Positions 1 through 8,955 of a stretch of DNA of 64,000 nucleotides are shown here, piece after piece (position 1 is the first letter of the stretch; each line of letters opens with the position of its first letter). The notes below the pieces were generated by a model, which worked only from the letters and a program-made list of their open reading frames with translations, was not told where the DNA came from and made no database searches. The stretch comes from Tepidiforma thermophila (GTDB taxonomy: Bacteria; Chloroflexota; Dehalococcoidia; Tepidiformales; Tepidiformaceae). A program made the position numbers and the translations under genes. The stretch lies in the NCBI RefSeq assembly GCF_002563855.1, contig NZ_PDJQ01000001.1, positions 2,356,001-2,420,000 on the forward strand. The letters run 5' to 3'.

Positions 1-395
1 TTCACACGGCGAACTGGGCGTTCGAGCAGGGGCGGGACGTGTTCGCAGTGCCGGGGAGCATTTTCTCGCTGCAGAGCGCGGGAACGAACCAGCTGATTCG
101 CGAGAACACCGCGAAGCTGGTGGCAAGGCCGGAGCAGCTGGCGGAGGAGCTGAACCTGCTCCAAACCGGCGCCCAGCTGCCGCTCCCGGGCGGCACGGCG
201 TCTCCAGCGGCAGGGGCGGCAGCGGCGGCCAGTGACGACCCGATCCTGCAGCTGCTGGCCGCCGGTCCGCTGCACATCGATGAGCTGGTCCGGGCGCTCG
301 GGCGACCGGCGGCGGAGGTTTCAGGGGCGCTCGCCCTGCTGGAGATCGACGGGCTCGTGCGGCAGGCAGGGCCAATGACGTACGCCATCGCCTGA
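1..395 (+). CDS. dprA: DNA processing protein DprA, C-terminal part (cut by window start)
   Basis: This is the end of DprA, which loads RecA on single-stranded DNA during natural transformation. The reading frame is open from base 3, so the gene begins before the window. The residues HTANWAFEQGRDVFAVPGS and the following GTNQLI are the conserved end of the Rossmann-like DprA core. After a Pro/Ala linker comes a small winged-helix-like domain (DDPILQLLAAGPLHIDELVR) typical of the DprA C-terminus. The next gene is topA; dprA-topA neighbours are common in Gram-positive bacteria and Chloroflexota. Family assignment is firm, but only about 130 residues are visible. Confidence 0.9.
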   Translation, partial: HTANWAFEQGRDVFAVPGSIFSLQSAGTNQLIRENTAKLVARPEQLAEELNLLQTGAQLPLPGGTASPAAGAAAAASDDPILQLLAAGPLHIDELVRALGRPAAEVSGALALLEIDGLVRQAGPMTYAIA

Positions 396-515
396 GCCAG
401 CCGACGTTTCGAGACAACAGCGCGTCAAGCCCCTGTGCTGGACAGAGGGGCGACGGCATCACTACCTTGGAAAGTCCCGGCAGACCGGGAATCGAGGGGA
501 ACAGGCGAGTTCAAC

Positions 516-2984
516 GTGGCGACAGCGACAGCAACGCGACGGCGGCGGAAGACGGAAGCGGAGGCACCGGCCCCGGCAGGCGGGAGCGAGGCGACGCCCG
601 CGCGCGAGCGGAAAGGGCCGCGCTACCTGGTAGTGGTGGAGTCCCCGACGAAGGCGCGCACGCTCCAGAGCATCCTCGGCAGCGAGTACGAGGTGATTGC
701 ATCGCTCGGGCACGTGCGCGACCTGCCGACCTACGGCTACGGGGTGGAGAACGTTGAGCAGCTGGACTTCCGCCCGAAGTACGTGGTGGTGAAGGACCGC
801 AACTCGCGGGTCGATAAGGCGGAGGTTATCAAGGAGATTGCGGAGGCGGCGAAGCGGGCGGAACGGGTCTTCCTCAGCACGGATCCCGACCGGGAGGGCG
901 AGGCGATCGCCTGGCACATCAAAGAGGCGGCGGGCATCCCGGATGAGAAGGTGACCCGGGTGGTGTTCCATGAGATTACGCGCCCGGCGATCGAGGCGGC
1001 ATTTGCGGAGGCGCTGGGACAGGCGCCGGCTTCGGCGGAGCACAGCCGGCGGGAGCCCGGGAAGCTCGATATGCACCTCGTCGACGCGCAGCAGGCGCGG
1101 CGGGTGCTGGACCGGCTGATCGGCTACCCGCTGACGTGGTTCGTGCAGAAGAAGGTGAGCCGGGGCGCGAGCGCAGGGCGGGTGCAGAGCGTGGCGCTCG
1201 GGCTGATCGTGAAGCGGGAGCGGGAGATCCAGTCGTTTGTGCCGGTGGAGTACTGGACGATCGACGCGGAGGTTGCGAAGGAGGGCCGGGGATTCACGGC
1301 CGGGCTGGTGGCCTTTGAGGGGATGCCGAAGGGCGCAAAGATCCGGCCGGAGTTCGGCCCGGCCGGGCCGGCAATCCCGGATGAGGCGACGGCGAACCGG
1401 CTGGTGGAGGGGTTCCGCCGGGCGACCTTTACGGTTGAGGCGGTCAAGCAGGGGCAGCGGAAGGTGGCGCCGGCACCGCCGTTCACAACCAGCACCTTCC
1501 AGCAGGCGGCCGTGAACCGGCTGGGGATGAGCACGGCGCGGGCGATGAGCGTGGCGCAGGAGCTGTACGAAGGCGTCAACGGGATGCCCGGCCTGATTAC
1601 GTACATGCGCACCGATTCGGTGGCGGTTTCACCGGTGGCCCAGCAGCAGGCGCGGGCGTTTATCCGGGAGGCGTGGGGCGCGGACTTCGTGCCGGAAAAG
1701 CCGCGGGTGTACCGGACCCGGGCGCGCGGGGCGCAGGAAGCGCATGAGGCGATCCGGCCGACGAACCCGGCGCTGCGACCGGAGGAGCTGCGGCGGTCGC
1801 TCAGCCCGGAGCAGCTGAAGGTGTACGACCTCATCTGGCGGCGGTTCCTGGCCAGCCAGATGACCGATGCGGTCTACAAAACGGTCACGGTTGAGATTGC
1901 GGCGAAGGCCGAGGGTGCGCCCGCCGGGACGTTCCGGGCAACTGCGAGCACGCTGGTGTTCGAAGGTCATCTGAAGGTCTACGGGGCGGAGGCGGCCGAA
2001 GCGGACGAGAGCGGCGAGCAGGTGGTGGATGCCCTGCCGGAGCTGACCGCTGGCGAAGCGCTGGAGCGGCGGGGTGTGGAGGCGAAGCGGCATGAGACCC
2101 AGCCGCCGCCCCGCTACACGGAGGCGTCGCTGGTGCGCGCCCTGGAGGAGCTGGGCATCGGGCGGCCGAGCACATATGCAAGCATCGTCCAGACGGTGCT
2201 CAAGCGGGAGTACGTGCGGAAGGAGGGGCGCCAGCTGGTGCCGCAGGAGCTGGGCTTCATCGTGCACGACCTGCTCGAGCAGCACATGAAGAAGTATGTG
2301 GACGTGCCGTTCACGGGCGAGATGGAGGAGGAGCTCGACGAGGTTGCCTCGGGCGAGCGGGACTGGATGGAGGTGCTGCGCGAGTTCTGGCCGGAGTTCA
2401 AGGCAGAACTGGAGCGGGCGGAGGCCGAGGCGGAGAAGGAGCAGCAGCAGACCGACATCCCCTGCGAGGGATGCGGGCAGGCGAACCTCGTGATCAAGTG
2501 GGGCCGGAACGGGAAGTTCTTCGGGTGCCCGCGCTACCCGGAGTGCACGTTCACGCTGCCGATGGGCCCCGACGGCAAGCCGGTGAAGGCGAGCGCGCCG
2601 GAGGAGATCCCTTACCGGTGCCCGAAGGACGGCGGCAAGCTGCTCAAGAAGACGGGCCGGTTCGGCGCCTACATCGAGTGTGAGAACCGGGCGGGCGGTT
2701 CGTGCGACTTCCGGGCGGGGGTGCCGGTCGGGGTGCCGTGCCCGGAAGAGCCGGAGACAGGGCAGCTGGTGGAGAAGAGCTCGCGGCGGGGGACGTTCTA
2801 TGCGTGCTGGAACTACCCGAACTGCAGCTACACGACGAACAGCCTCGAGCCGGGGAAGATGACCCCGCCACGACCGCCGGAGGTCCGGGAAGAGGCGAAC
2901 CGGAAGCTGCTGGAGCGGAGCGCGCGGGGCAAAGCGGCCTTCGCAAAGCGCCGCGCCAATGCGGCGGCCCGCAAGGCGAGCTGA
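516..2984 (+). CDS. topA: DNA topoisomerase I (type IA)
   Basis: The enzyme relaxes negatively supercoiled DNA through a 5'-phosphotyrosine intermediate. The TOPRIM domain begins YLVVVESPTKARTLQSIL, and its acidic DxDxxGE motif is DPDREGEAIAW. The catalytic tyrosine lies in ITYMRTDS, near residue 363. The C-terminus carries three zinc-finger-like modules, of which the first (CEGCG...CPRYPEC) has four cysteines. I chose GTG 516 (about 822 residues), just before the Arg-rich leader VATATATRRRRK. A GTG at 435 in the same frame adds 27 unconvincing residues. xer follows after a short gap. Confidence 0.95.
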   Translation: MATATATRRRRKTEAEAPAPAGGSEATPARERKGPRYLVVVESPTKARTLQSILGSEYEVIASLGHVRDLPTYGYGVENVEQLDFRPKYVVVKDRNSRVDKAEVIKEIAEAAKRAERVFLSTDPDREGEAIAWHIKEAAGIPDEKVTRVVFHEITRPAIEAAFAEALGQAPASAEHSRREPGKLDMHLVDAQQARRVLDRLIGYPLTWFVQKKVSRGASAGRVQSVALGLIVKREREIQSFVPVEYWTIDAEVAKEGRGFTAGLVAFEGMPKGAKIRPEFGPAGPAIPDEATANRLVEGFRRATFTVEAVKQGQRKVAPAPPFTTSTFQQAAVNRLGMSTARAMSVAQELYEGVNGMPGLITYMRTDSVAVSPVAQQQARAFIREAWGADFVPEKPRVYRTRARGAQEAHEAIRPTNPALRPEELRRSLSPEQLKVYDLIWRRFLASQMTDAVYKTVTVEIAAKAEGAPAGTFRATASTLVFEGHLKVYGAEAAEADESGEQVVDALPELTAGEALERRGVEAKRHETQPPPRYTEASLVRALEELGIGRPSTYASIVQTVLKREYVRKEGRQLVPQELGFIVHDLLEQHMKKYVDVPFTGEMEEELDEVASGERDWMEVLREFWPEFKAELERAEAEAEKEQQQTDIPCEGCGQANLVIKWGRNGKFFGCPRYPECTFTLPMGPDGKPVKASAPEEIPYRCPKDGGKLLKKTGRFGAYIECENRAGGSCDFRAGVPVGVPCPEEPETGQLVEKSSRRGTFYACWNYPNCSYTTNSLEPGKMTPPRPPEVREEANRKLLERSARGKAAFAKRRANAAARKAS

Positions 2985-3059
2985 CGGACCTCACCGGCGG
3001 CGGCGCCGGAGCGCTTGGGAGGAGTTGCGCGGTCGGGCTTGACGGTTCAGCATGCCGTT

Positions 3060-4040
3060 ATGCCAACTCCGGCCCCGCATAAGACGGCCGAAGCGTTCCT
3101 CGAGGCGTACCTGCGCGAACTGGGCGCGGTGGCCGGCCGGTCGGCGTACACCATCCGGAACTACCGGAACGACATCGGCGCGTTCCTGCGGTGGTGCCGG
3201 GAGCGGGAACTCGAGCCGCTGGCGATTTCGCGGCAGGTGTTCCGGGAGTACCTCGGCGAGCTGAAGGAGGCCGGGATGGCGGCGGCCTCGCTGACCCGGC
3301 GGACGAGCACGGTGCACGGGTTCTACCGCTACCTGCAGCGGGAAGGTGCGACGGAGCGGGACCTGCTCCACGGGCTGGCGATGCCGAAGCGGCCGCGGCG
3401 GCTTCCGAAGGTGCTGGACCCGGGGGCGCTGGACCGGCTGCTCACGGCGCCGGACGTGGAGACGCCGCAGGGACTGCGCGACCGGGCGATGATGGAGCTG
3501 CTGTACGGGGGCGGGCTGCGCATTTCGGAGCTTGTGGCGCTCGATGTCGGGCAGGTGAACCTCGGGGAGGGGACGGCGATCGTCCACGGCAAGGGCGCGA
3601 AGGAGCGGCTTGTGCTCTTCGGGGAGCCGGCGATGCTGGCGCTGGAGCGGTACCTTGCCGAAGGACGGCCCGCGCTCGCCGCGGGAGCGAAACGCGGGCA
3701 GGGGTGCCCGGCGCTGTTTCTCAACCGGTTCGGCGGGAGGCTGACCGCCCGCTCGGTGCAGGGACTGGTACGGAGATACGCCGTTGCGGCGGGCATCCCG
3801 GCGGATGTGCATCCTCACCTGCTTCGGCACTCATTCGCGACCCATCTGCTGGACGGCGGGGCGGACCTGCGGATCGTGCAGGAACTGCTCGGGCATGCAT
3901 CGGCGGCGACAACCCAGATTTACACCCACGTGAGCCGGCAGCTCCAGGCGGAGCTGACCCGCTCGGCGTGGGAGCGGCTTGCGGAGGAAAGCCTCGAATC
4001 CGGGAGGCAGCGGCGGCGGAAGGCAGCGGGGATGGGGTGA
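3060..4040 (+). CDS. xerC: Tyrosine recombinase, XerC/XerD type
   Basis: This site-specific recombinase probably resolves chromosome dimers at dif. It has an N-terminal SAM-like DNA-binding domain (residues about 5-90) and a C-terminal catalytic domain. The catalytic set is visible: Arg in YGGGLRISEL, Lys in GKGAKERLV, H-x-x-R in HLLRHSFATHLL, His in LLGHAS and the nucleophile Tyr in TQIYTHVS. Length (326 residues) is close to the family norm. The start is ATG 3060; an in-frame GTG-type start at 3015 is possible. Context (topA upstream, aroQ downstream, no att repeats or phage genes) points to a housekeeping Xer protein. XerC and XerD cannot be told apart here. Confidence 0.85.
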   Translation: MPTPAPHKTAEAFLEAYLRELGAVAGRSAYTIRNYRNDIGAFLRWCRERELEPLAISRQVFREYLGELKEAGMAAASLTRRTSTVHGFYRYLQREGATERDLLHGLAMPKRPRRLPKVLDPGALDRLLTAPDVETPQGLRDRAMMELLYGGGLRISELVALDVGQVNLGEGTAIVHGKGAKERLVLFGEPAMLALERYLAEGRPALAAGAKRGQGCPALFLNRFGGRLTARSVQGLVRRYAVAAGIPADVHPHLLRHSFATHLLDGGADLRIVQELLGHASAATTQIYTHVSRQLQAELTRSAWERLAEESLESGRQRRRKAAGMG

Positions 4041-4074
4041 CAGGGGGAGCGGGGCGTCGGACAATCGCGAGGCG

Positions 4075-4515
4075 ATGTACCTCCTCCTCGCCCACGGCCC
4101 GAACCTGAACCTGCTCGGCGAGCGAAAGCCGGAGGTGTACGGCACGACGACGCTGGCGGACATCGAAGCGGAGGTTGCCGGCGTGGCGAATGGCCGCGGC
4201 GCGGCGGTCCTCTGCTTCCAGTCGAACCACGAAGGGGCGCTGATCGACGCGCTCCACAGCTACCGCCGGGTCGTCGACGGGGTGGTGCTGAACGCCGGGG
4301 CCTGGACCCATACGTCGGTCGCCCTGCGGGATGCCATCGAGGCGATCCAGCTGCCGGTGGTGGAGGTGCACCTTTCGAACACGCACCGGCGGGAGGCCTT
4401 CCGGCACCGGTCGCTCATCGCCGGGGTGTGCATCGGGCAGGTGACCGGGCTGGGACGCGACGGGTACCGGGTCGCCACGAATCTCCTGCTGGACTACCTC
4501 GAGGGGCGGCCGTGA
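4075..4515 (+). CDS. aroQ: 3-dehydroquinate dehydratase, type II
   Basis: This enzyme carries out the third step of the shikimate pathway, trans-dehydration of 3-dehydroquinate. The 146-residue length fits the type II dodecameric family. Diagnostic segments are HGPNLNLLGERKPEVYG (with the active-site Tyr), QSNHEGALID, LNAGAWTHTSVAL and the substrate-binding EVHLSNTHRREAFRHRS. ATG 4075 begins exactly at the conserved MYLLLAHGPN. A promoter-like GTGACA (4037-4042), 17-bp spacer and GACAAT (4060-4065) precede it. The stop overlaps the GTG start of the peptidase gene, which suggests coupled translation. Confidence 0.95.
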   Translation: MYLLLAHGPNLNLLGERKPEVYGTTTLADIEAEVAGVANGRGAAVLCFQSNHEGALIDALHSYRRVVDGVVLNAGAWTHTSVALRDAIEAIQLPVVEVHLSNTHRREAFRHRSLIAGVCIGQVTGLGRDGYRVATNLLLDYLEGRP

Positions 4516-5633
4516 CGGGGCGGCTGGAGCGACTCCGGGCGCTGCTGGAACGGGAAGGGCTCGACGGGCTCCTGATTTCTGCGCCGGGCGAGGAAGGGCC
4601 GGGCTGGGAATCGCGGGCGTACCTGAGCGGATTCACGGGATCGGCGGGGGTGCTGCTGGTGACCCGCTGGGCAGCGGTGCTGGCGGTGGATTCGCGCTAC
4701 TGGGAGCAGGCCGAGCAGGAGACTGCCGGGCGTGGCGTGCGGGTGCTGCGGGCGCAGGGTCCGCGGCAGGGCTGGCTCCGGGAGCTGGTTGGGGAGGCCG
4801 GGGCGGCGGGGAAGCGCATCGGGGTTTCGCCGCGCGACCTGACGTATGCGGCGTTCCTCGGGCTGACGGAGATGCTGGAGGCGCTGCCGCCGGGGGACCG
4901 GCCGGAGCTGGTGCCGGCGTTCGGGCTGGTGGAGGAGCTGCGCCGGGTGAAGGACCGGGAGGAGCTGGCGCTGCTGGAGGCGGCCATCGGCATCGCCGAT
5001 CGGGCGTTTGCGCGGCTTGCCAGCGAGCTGGAGCCGGGGATGACCGAAGACGAGGCGGCTGCGCGGTTCGAGCGGTACGTGCGGGAAGAAGGCGGGAGCG
5101 GGGTCTCGTTCCCAAGCATCGTTGCGGGCGGACCGTGGAGTGCACTGCCGCACGCGCAGCCGCGCCGCGAGCCGTTCGCGTCGGGGACGCCGATCGTCAT
5201 CGACGTTGGGGCGCGGTACCGCGGCTACTGCTCGGACCTGACGCGCACGGTGGTGCTGGGGGAGCCGGATGCGCGATTCCGGGAGGTGTACGAGGTTGTG
5301 CGGGCAGCGCAGGCAGCGGCGATCGCGGGGGTCGAGCCGGGGATGCGCGGCGCGGATGCGCAAGAGCTGGCGCACCGCGTGATCCGGGAGGCGGGCTACG
5401 GCGAGCAGTTCGGGCATGGGCTCGGGCACGGCGTCGGGCTGGCGGTGCACGAAGACCCGTATCTTGGTCCGTCATCGGACCATGTTCTCGAAGAGGGAAT
5501 GGTGTTTACCATTGAACCCGGCATCTACCTGCCCGGCTGGGGCGGGGTGCGCATCGAAGATATCGTCGTGCTCGAGGATGGCCGCGCGCGCGTCCTGAGC
5601 CACGCACCGAAACTGAACCTTGAGGGGGACTGA
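4512..5633 (+). CDS. Xaa-Pro aminopeptidase/dipeptidase (M24 family)
   Basis: This metallopeptidase cleaves X-Pro bonds. It has a creatinase-like N-terminal domain (about 1-130) and a pita-bread M24 catalytic domain. Metal ligands are visible as the Asp in VIDVGARYRGYCSDLTR, the His in GHGLGHGVGLAVHEDP, and the Glu residues in FTIEPGIY and GVRIEDIV. GTG 4512 overlaps the aroQ stop (GTGA). The product is 373 residues, normal for PepQ/PepP of Gram-positive type. The next gene, efp, starts 3 bases after the stop; the aroQ-pepP-efp order is widely seen in bacteria. Whether it acts on dipeptides or longer peptides is not visible. Confidence 0.9.
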   Translation: MTGRLERLRALLEREGLDGLLISAPGEEGPGWESRAYLSGFTGSAGVLLVTRWAAVLAVDSRYWEQAEQETAGRGVRVLRAQGPRQGWLRELVGEAGAAGKRIGVSPRDLTYAAFLGLTEMLEALPPGDRPELVPAFGLVEELRRVKDREELALLEAAIGIADRAFARLASELEPGMTEDEAAARFERYVREEGGSGVSFPSIVAGGPWSALPHAQPRREPFASGTPIVIDVGARYRGYCSDLTRTVVLGEPDARFREVYEVVRAAQAAAIAGVEPGMRGADAQELAHRVIREAGYGEQFGHGLGHGVGLAVHEDPYLGPSSDHVLEEGMVFTIEPGIYLPGWGGVRIEDIVVLEDGRARVLSHAPKLNLEGD

Positions 5634-5636
5634 CGC

Positions 5637-6197
5637 ATGATTTCGACAGGGGAGCTGAAGAAGGGCGCGACCATCGAGCTCGACGGGAAGCTGTATTCGA
5701 TCCTGGACTACGCGCACATCAAGATGGGGCGCGGGTCGGCGCAGGTGCGCATTAAGTTCCGGGACGTGCGGAGCGGGGCGATCATCGAGCAGACGTTCCA
5801 GGCGGGGACGAAGTTCCAGCGGGCGCGGGTCGAGCGCCGGGAGATGCAGTACCTGTACAACGACGGCGAGTTCTTCTACTTCATGAACACCGAGACGTTT
5901 GAGCAGATCCCGGTGGCGGCCGACAAGGTTGGGGACGCGGCGAAGTACCTGAAGGAGAACGACACCTGCGAGCTGGTGCTCTACGGCGACGAGGTGATCG
6001 GGGTGGAGCTGCCGATCACGGTGGAGCTGCTGGTGACCGACACGGAGCCGGGCTTCAAGGGGGACACGGCGACGGGCGGCACGAAGCCGGCGACGCTGGA
6101 GACCGGCCTGGTGGTTCAGGTCCCGCTGTTCGTGGAGCCAGGGACGAAGATCCGGGTGAACACGGAGACCGGGCAGTACATCGAGCGGGTGCAGTAG
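5637..6197 (+). CDS. efp: Translation elongation factor P
   Basis: EF-P relieves ribosome stalling at polyproline. The 186-residue product has the usual three beta-barrel domains: KOW-like N-domain, OB domain, and a C-terminal OB domain ending LVVQVPLFVEPGTKIRVNTETG. The tip of the N-domain loop, where E. coli has beta-lysylated Lys34, reads IKMGRGSAQVR, so the candidate modified residue is Arg32. EF-P proteins with Arg at this site are rhamnosylated by EarP in beta/gammaproteobacteria. No modification enzyme is seen in this window. The gene is 3 bp after the M24 peptidase and is likely co-transcribed with it. Confidence 0.96.
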   Translation: MISTGELKKGATIELDGKLYSILDYAHIKMGRGSAQVRIKFRDVRSGAIIEQTFQAGTKFQRARVERREMQYLYNDGEFFYFMNTETFEQIPVAADKVGDAAKYLKENDTCELVLYGDEVIGVELPITVELLVTDTEPGFKGDTATGGTKPATLETGLVVQVPLFVEPGTKIRVNTETGQYIERVQ

Positions 6198-6253
6198 GGT
6201 GCCGGGGCCGGCTGCTCGCCAGCGGGCGTGCGGCGGCGTAGCCTTGTCGGACG

Positions 6254-7447
6254 ATGGGACCGACTGACCAGGTACTGCCAGTTTCGGCAGTCGTGAGCTT
6301 CCTGCGGGAGTACGTGGAAGCCAGCGAGCTGCTCTCCGACCTCTGGATCACCGGCGAGGTTTCGAACTATTCGCAGAGCCAGCTGGGGCACCGGTATTTC
6401 ACGCTGCGTGACGCGAAGGCGGCGATCCGGTGCGTGATGTTCCGAGACCGGATGCCGCGGGGCTTCCAGCTGCAGGACGGCGACCGGATCATCGCGCACG
6501 GCCGGATCACGGTGTACATCCAGCGGGGCGAGCTGCAGTTCGATTGCGATTTCGCCCGGCCGGAGGGAGTGGGGGCGCTGGCGGCGAAGCTGGAGGAGCT
6601 GCGGCTCCGGCTGGAAGCCGAGGGGCTGTTCGACCCGGCGCGGAAGCGGCCGCTGCCGCGGTTTCCGATGCGGATCGGGCTCGTGACCTCGCCGGGGGGT
6701 GCGGCGCTGCACGATGTGCAGTTTGTGCTGCGCAAACGGTGGCCGCTGGCGACGCTGGTGTTCGCCCCGGCGATGGTCCAGGGCGAGCTGGCGCCCGGGC
6801 AGGTCGTCGCCGCGCTGCGGCGGCTGGCCGCCGAACCGGACCTGGACGTAATTCTCGTGGTGCGGGGCGGCGGCGCATCGGAGGACCTGCACGCCTTCAA
6901 CGACGAGCGGGTGGCGCGGGCGATCTACGCGTCACCGTACCCGGTGGTGACGGGCGTCGGGCACGAAACCGACGTGACGATTGCGGACCTCGTTGCGGAC
7001 GTGCGGGCAGCGACGCCGAGCGCAGCAGCCGAACGGGCCACGCCGGACATCGTGGCGGTGCGGCGAAACCTGGAGGTGCTCGACCGGGCGATGGCCTCGG
7101 CGGTGCGGCAGACGGCGGCGGGGCTGGCGGCCGACGTCGAGGCCGCGGCCGGGCGGCTGCGGCGGAGCGCACCCCGCGTCGCGGAGCTCCAGGCTGCTGT
7201 CCAGGCGCTGGCGCGGGACATGGAGGGCTGCATCGAGCGGCAGCTCCAGCGGGAGCGGGCGCGGTTCGAGACGATGGCGGCCCGGCTGGCAGCGCTCGAC
7301 CCGATGGCGACGCTCCGGCGGGGGTTTGCGATTGTGCAGCGCGAGGGCGGCCGGCAGCCGGTGGTCTCGTCGGTGCGGGGAGTCCGCGCGGGCGACCGGC
7401 TGCGGGTCGCGGTGAGCGACGGGGCATTCTGGACGGAGGTGCGGTGA
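6254..7447 (+). CDS. xseA: Exodeoxyribonuclease VII large subunit
   Basis: This is the catalytic subunit of exonuclease VII, which degrades single-stranded DNA from both ends. An N-terminal OB fold (residues about 8-105, including LWITGEVSNYSQS and HRYFTLRD) is followed by the catalytic core with IGLVTSPGGAALHD, VVRGGGASEDLHAFNDE and TGVGHETDVTIADL. Then comes a long alpha-helical segment and a short C-terminal beta domain. The start is ATG 6254. A TAGCCT motif at 6239-6244 could be a -10 element. The stop overlaps the xseB ATG by one base, so the two subunits are made from one transcript. Confidence 0.95.
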   Translation: MGPTDQVLPVSAVVSFLREYVEASELLSDLWITGEVSNYSQSQLGHRYFTLRDAKAAIRCVMFRDRMPRGFQLQDGDRIIAHGRITVYIQRGELQFDCDFARPEGVGALAAKLEELRLRLEAEGLFDPARKRPLPRFPMRIGLVTSPGGAALHDVQFVLRKRWPLATLVFAPAMVQGELAPGQVVAALRRLAAEPDLDVILVVRGGGASEDLHAFNDERVARAIYASPYPVVTGVGHETDVTIADLVADVRAATPSAAAERATPDIVAVRRNLEVLDRAMASAVRQTAAGLAADVEAAAGRLRRSAPRVAELQAAVQALARDMEGCIERQLQRERARFETMAARLAALDPMATLRRGFAIVQREGGRQPVVSSVRGVRAGDRLRVAVSDGAFWTEVR

Positions 7448-7713
7448 TGCCGAGCGAGGCGAGCGAGAGCTTCGAGGCGCTGTATGCGCAGCTCGAGGAG
7501 CACGCGCGGCGGCTGGAACAGGGGAACCTGCCGCTGGAGGAGTCGCTGAAGCTGTACGAAGAGGGCGCGGCGCTGGTGGACCGGCTGCGGGCGCTGCTCG
7601 AGGGTGCGGAGCTGAAGCTGCAGCATATCCAGCAGCGGCTGGAGGCGGACGAGGGCAGGCTGATGGAGATCGAGGAGGACTACGAGGCGGACGGCGACGA
7701 TGTCGAGTTCTGA
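7447..7713 (+). CDS. xseB: Exodeoxyribonuclease VII small subunit
   Basis: This is the 88-residue helical subunit that binds the long helices of XseA. The diagnostic stretch is SFEALYAQLEEHARRLEQG followed by LPLEESLKLYEEG. The C-terminal tail is very acidic (EIEEDYEADGDD). ATG 7447 overlaps the xseA stop (TGATG), and the end overlaps the next gene by 14 bases, which is strong evidence for translational coupling through the three genes. Confidence 0.94.
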   Translation: MPSEASESFEALYAQLEEHARRLEQGNLPLEESLKLYEEGAALVDRLRALLEGAELKLQHIQQRLEADEGRLMEIEEDYEADGDDVEF

Positions 7714-8515
7714 CCGGCTGCGGATCGCCTGGCTGACGTCCGGGCGCGGCCCCGGCTCGTACGGGGCGCTGGCATACCTGTTCGATGCGATCGGGCGGGG
7801 GCTGCCGGTGAACGTGGCGGTCGTCTTCGTGAACCGGGCCAGGGGCGAGGCCGAGCCAACGGATCGGCTCATCGCGATGGCGGAGGCGCATGGGGCGCCG
7901 GTGGAGCTGCTCTCCTCGGTGGCGTTCCGGAAGGAGCGCGGCGGAAAGGTCGGGAGGCCGGGCGAACCGCTCCAGCCGTGGCGGTACGAGTACGACGCCG
8001 AGGTCGCGCGGCGGCTGTCGCGGTACCGCTTCGACCTCGGAGTGATGTTCGGCTACATGCTCATTGCGACGGAACCGCTCTACGGGCGCTTCACGTTCCT
8101 GAACGACCACCCGGCGCTCCCGGACGGGCCGGTGGGGACGTACCAGGAGGTGATTGCCGAACTGATCCGGTCGGGTGCGGAGGAGTCGGGCTGCATGATG
8201 AACGTGGTGACGGGCGACGTGGACCGGGGGCCGGCGGTGAGCTTCTGCCGGTACGCCATCCGGGATGCGGCGAACGCGGCGCTCTGGGCAGAGCTTCCGC
8301 CGGAGCGGGCCGCAGGGATGGCTCTCGAGGCGGTGATGGCGACCCCGCTCTACGCAGACATCCGGGCGCGCGGGGTTGCGCGCGAACGGCCGTTCCTGGT
8401 CGAGACGCTGCGTGCCATCGCGGAGGGTCGGCTGGCGGTGCCCCCGCCGGAACCGGTCGACCTGACGGCGGAGGTCGAGCGGGCGCTCGCGGCGGAGCCC
8501 TCGGCCGTATACTGA
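7700..8515 (+). CDS. Formyltransferase-fold protein (PurN/Fmt-like), substrate unknown
   Basis: This 271-residue protein resembles formyl-tetrahydrofolate-dependent transferases. The N-terminus (RIAWLTSGRGPGSYGALAYL) looks like the start of a PurN-type Rossmann fold. Near residue 135 NDHPALPDGPVGTYQE matches the position of the catalytic N-x-H-P-S-L-L-P-x-F-x-G region. An Asn and a His are present (NDHPALP), and a possible catalytic Asp sits in VTGDVDRGP. It overlaps xseB by 14 bases on the same strand. I would not call it purN: it diverges from canonical PurN in the catalytic loop. Its acceptor is unknown. Confidence 0.65.
   Translation: MSSSDRLRIAWLTSGRGPGSYGALAYLFDAIGRGLPVNVAVVFVNRARGEAEPTDRLIAMAEAHGAPVELLSSVAFRKERGGKVGRPGEPLQPWRYEYDAEVARRLSRYRFDLGVMFGYMLIATEPLYGRFTFLNDHPALPDGPVGTYQEVIAELIRSGAEESGCMMNVVTGDVDRGPAVSFCRYAIRDAANAALWAELPPERAAGMALEAVMATPLYADIRARGVARERPFLVETLRAIAEGRLAVPPPEPVDLTAEVERALAAEPSAVY
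8508..8513 (+). promoter_or_regulatory. -10 element of a probably leaderless transcript
   Basis: TATACT lies seven bases before the ATG at 8521, so transcription would start at or next to the start codon. The element is inside the end of the upstream gene. No good -35 hexamer is visible at 17 bp. Confidence 0.45.
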
Positions 8516-8520
8516 GCGCC

Positions 8521-8946
8521 ATGACCGCGATCACTGCAGCCTGCCCGGATTGCAACGCGCACTATGAGCCTTCGGACAACTACTGCCGCAACTGCGGCAT
8601 GTACCTCGCTGCCCTGCGGGAGGTGGCCGTAGCACCGGCGGCGCCGGCTGTGCCGGCGCGGTACGAGCGGGAGCGGGCGTCGCTTCCGGCGCCGGTGAAG
8701 AAGGCGGTCACAGCCGTCGCGATCGGCACTGCGCTCCAGGTCGGGATGAGCCTGACCGGGAAGTACCTGGCGCGGCAGGCCGCGAAGCAGGCGGTGAACG
8801 CGGTCCGGGCGAAACCGAAGGGGCGGACAGCGCGGCAGAAGCCGGCCGAGGCGGCGCAGCAGGCTGTGCCGGTGGACGAGTACGCGGACGCAGCGGCGGT
8901 CAGCGAGACGGTAATCATCCGGCGGGTGTGGATCCGTCGCCCCTGA
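8521..8946 (+). CDS. Zinc-ribbon protein of unknown function
   Basis: This is a 141-residue hypothetical protein. Its N-terminus has a CxxC pair (ACPDCNAHY) and a second pair (YCRNCGMYL), forming a short zinc ribbon. A Pro/Ala linker follows, then a possible amphipathic or weak membrane segment (VTAVAIGTALQVGMSLTG). The rest is a Lys/Arg/Ala/Gln-rich region and the tail TVIIRRVWIRRP. There is no Shine-Dalgarno motif; a TATACT box seven bases upstream suggests a leaderless mRNA. It is convergent with argH. The function is not recognisable. Confidence 0.7.
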   Translation: MTAITAACPDCNAHYEPSDNYCRNCGMYLAALREVAVAPAAPAVPARYERERASLPAPVKKAVTAVAIGTALQVGMSLTGKYLARQAAKQAVNAVRAKPKGRTARQKPAEAAQQAVPVDEYADAAAVSETVIIRRVWIRRP

Positions 8947-8955
8947 GCCCGGACG

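Noticed and set aside
3060-4040. Xer-type recombinase as evidence of a phage or integrative element
   Set aside because: It is flanked by housekeeping genes (topA, aroQ), with no att-like repeats, no tRNA and no phage genes.
7700-8515. Naming the formyltransferase-like gene purN
   Set aside because: The catalytic loop differs from PurN and no purine genes are nearby; only the fold family is supported.
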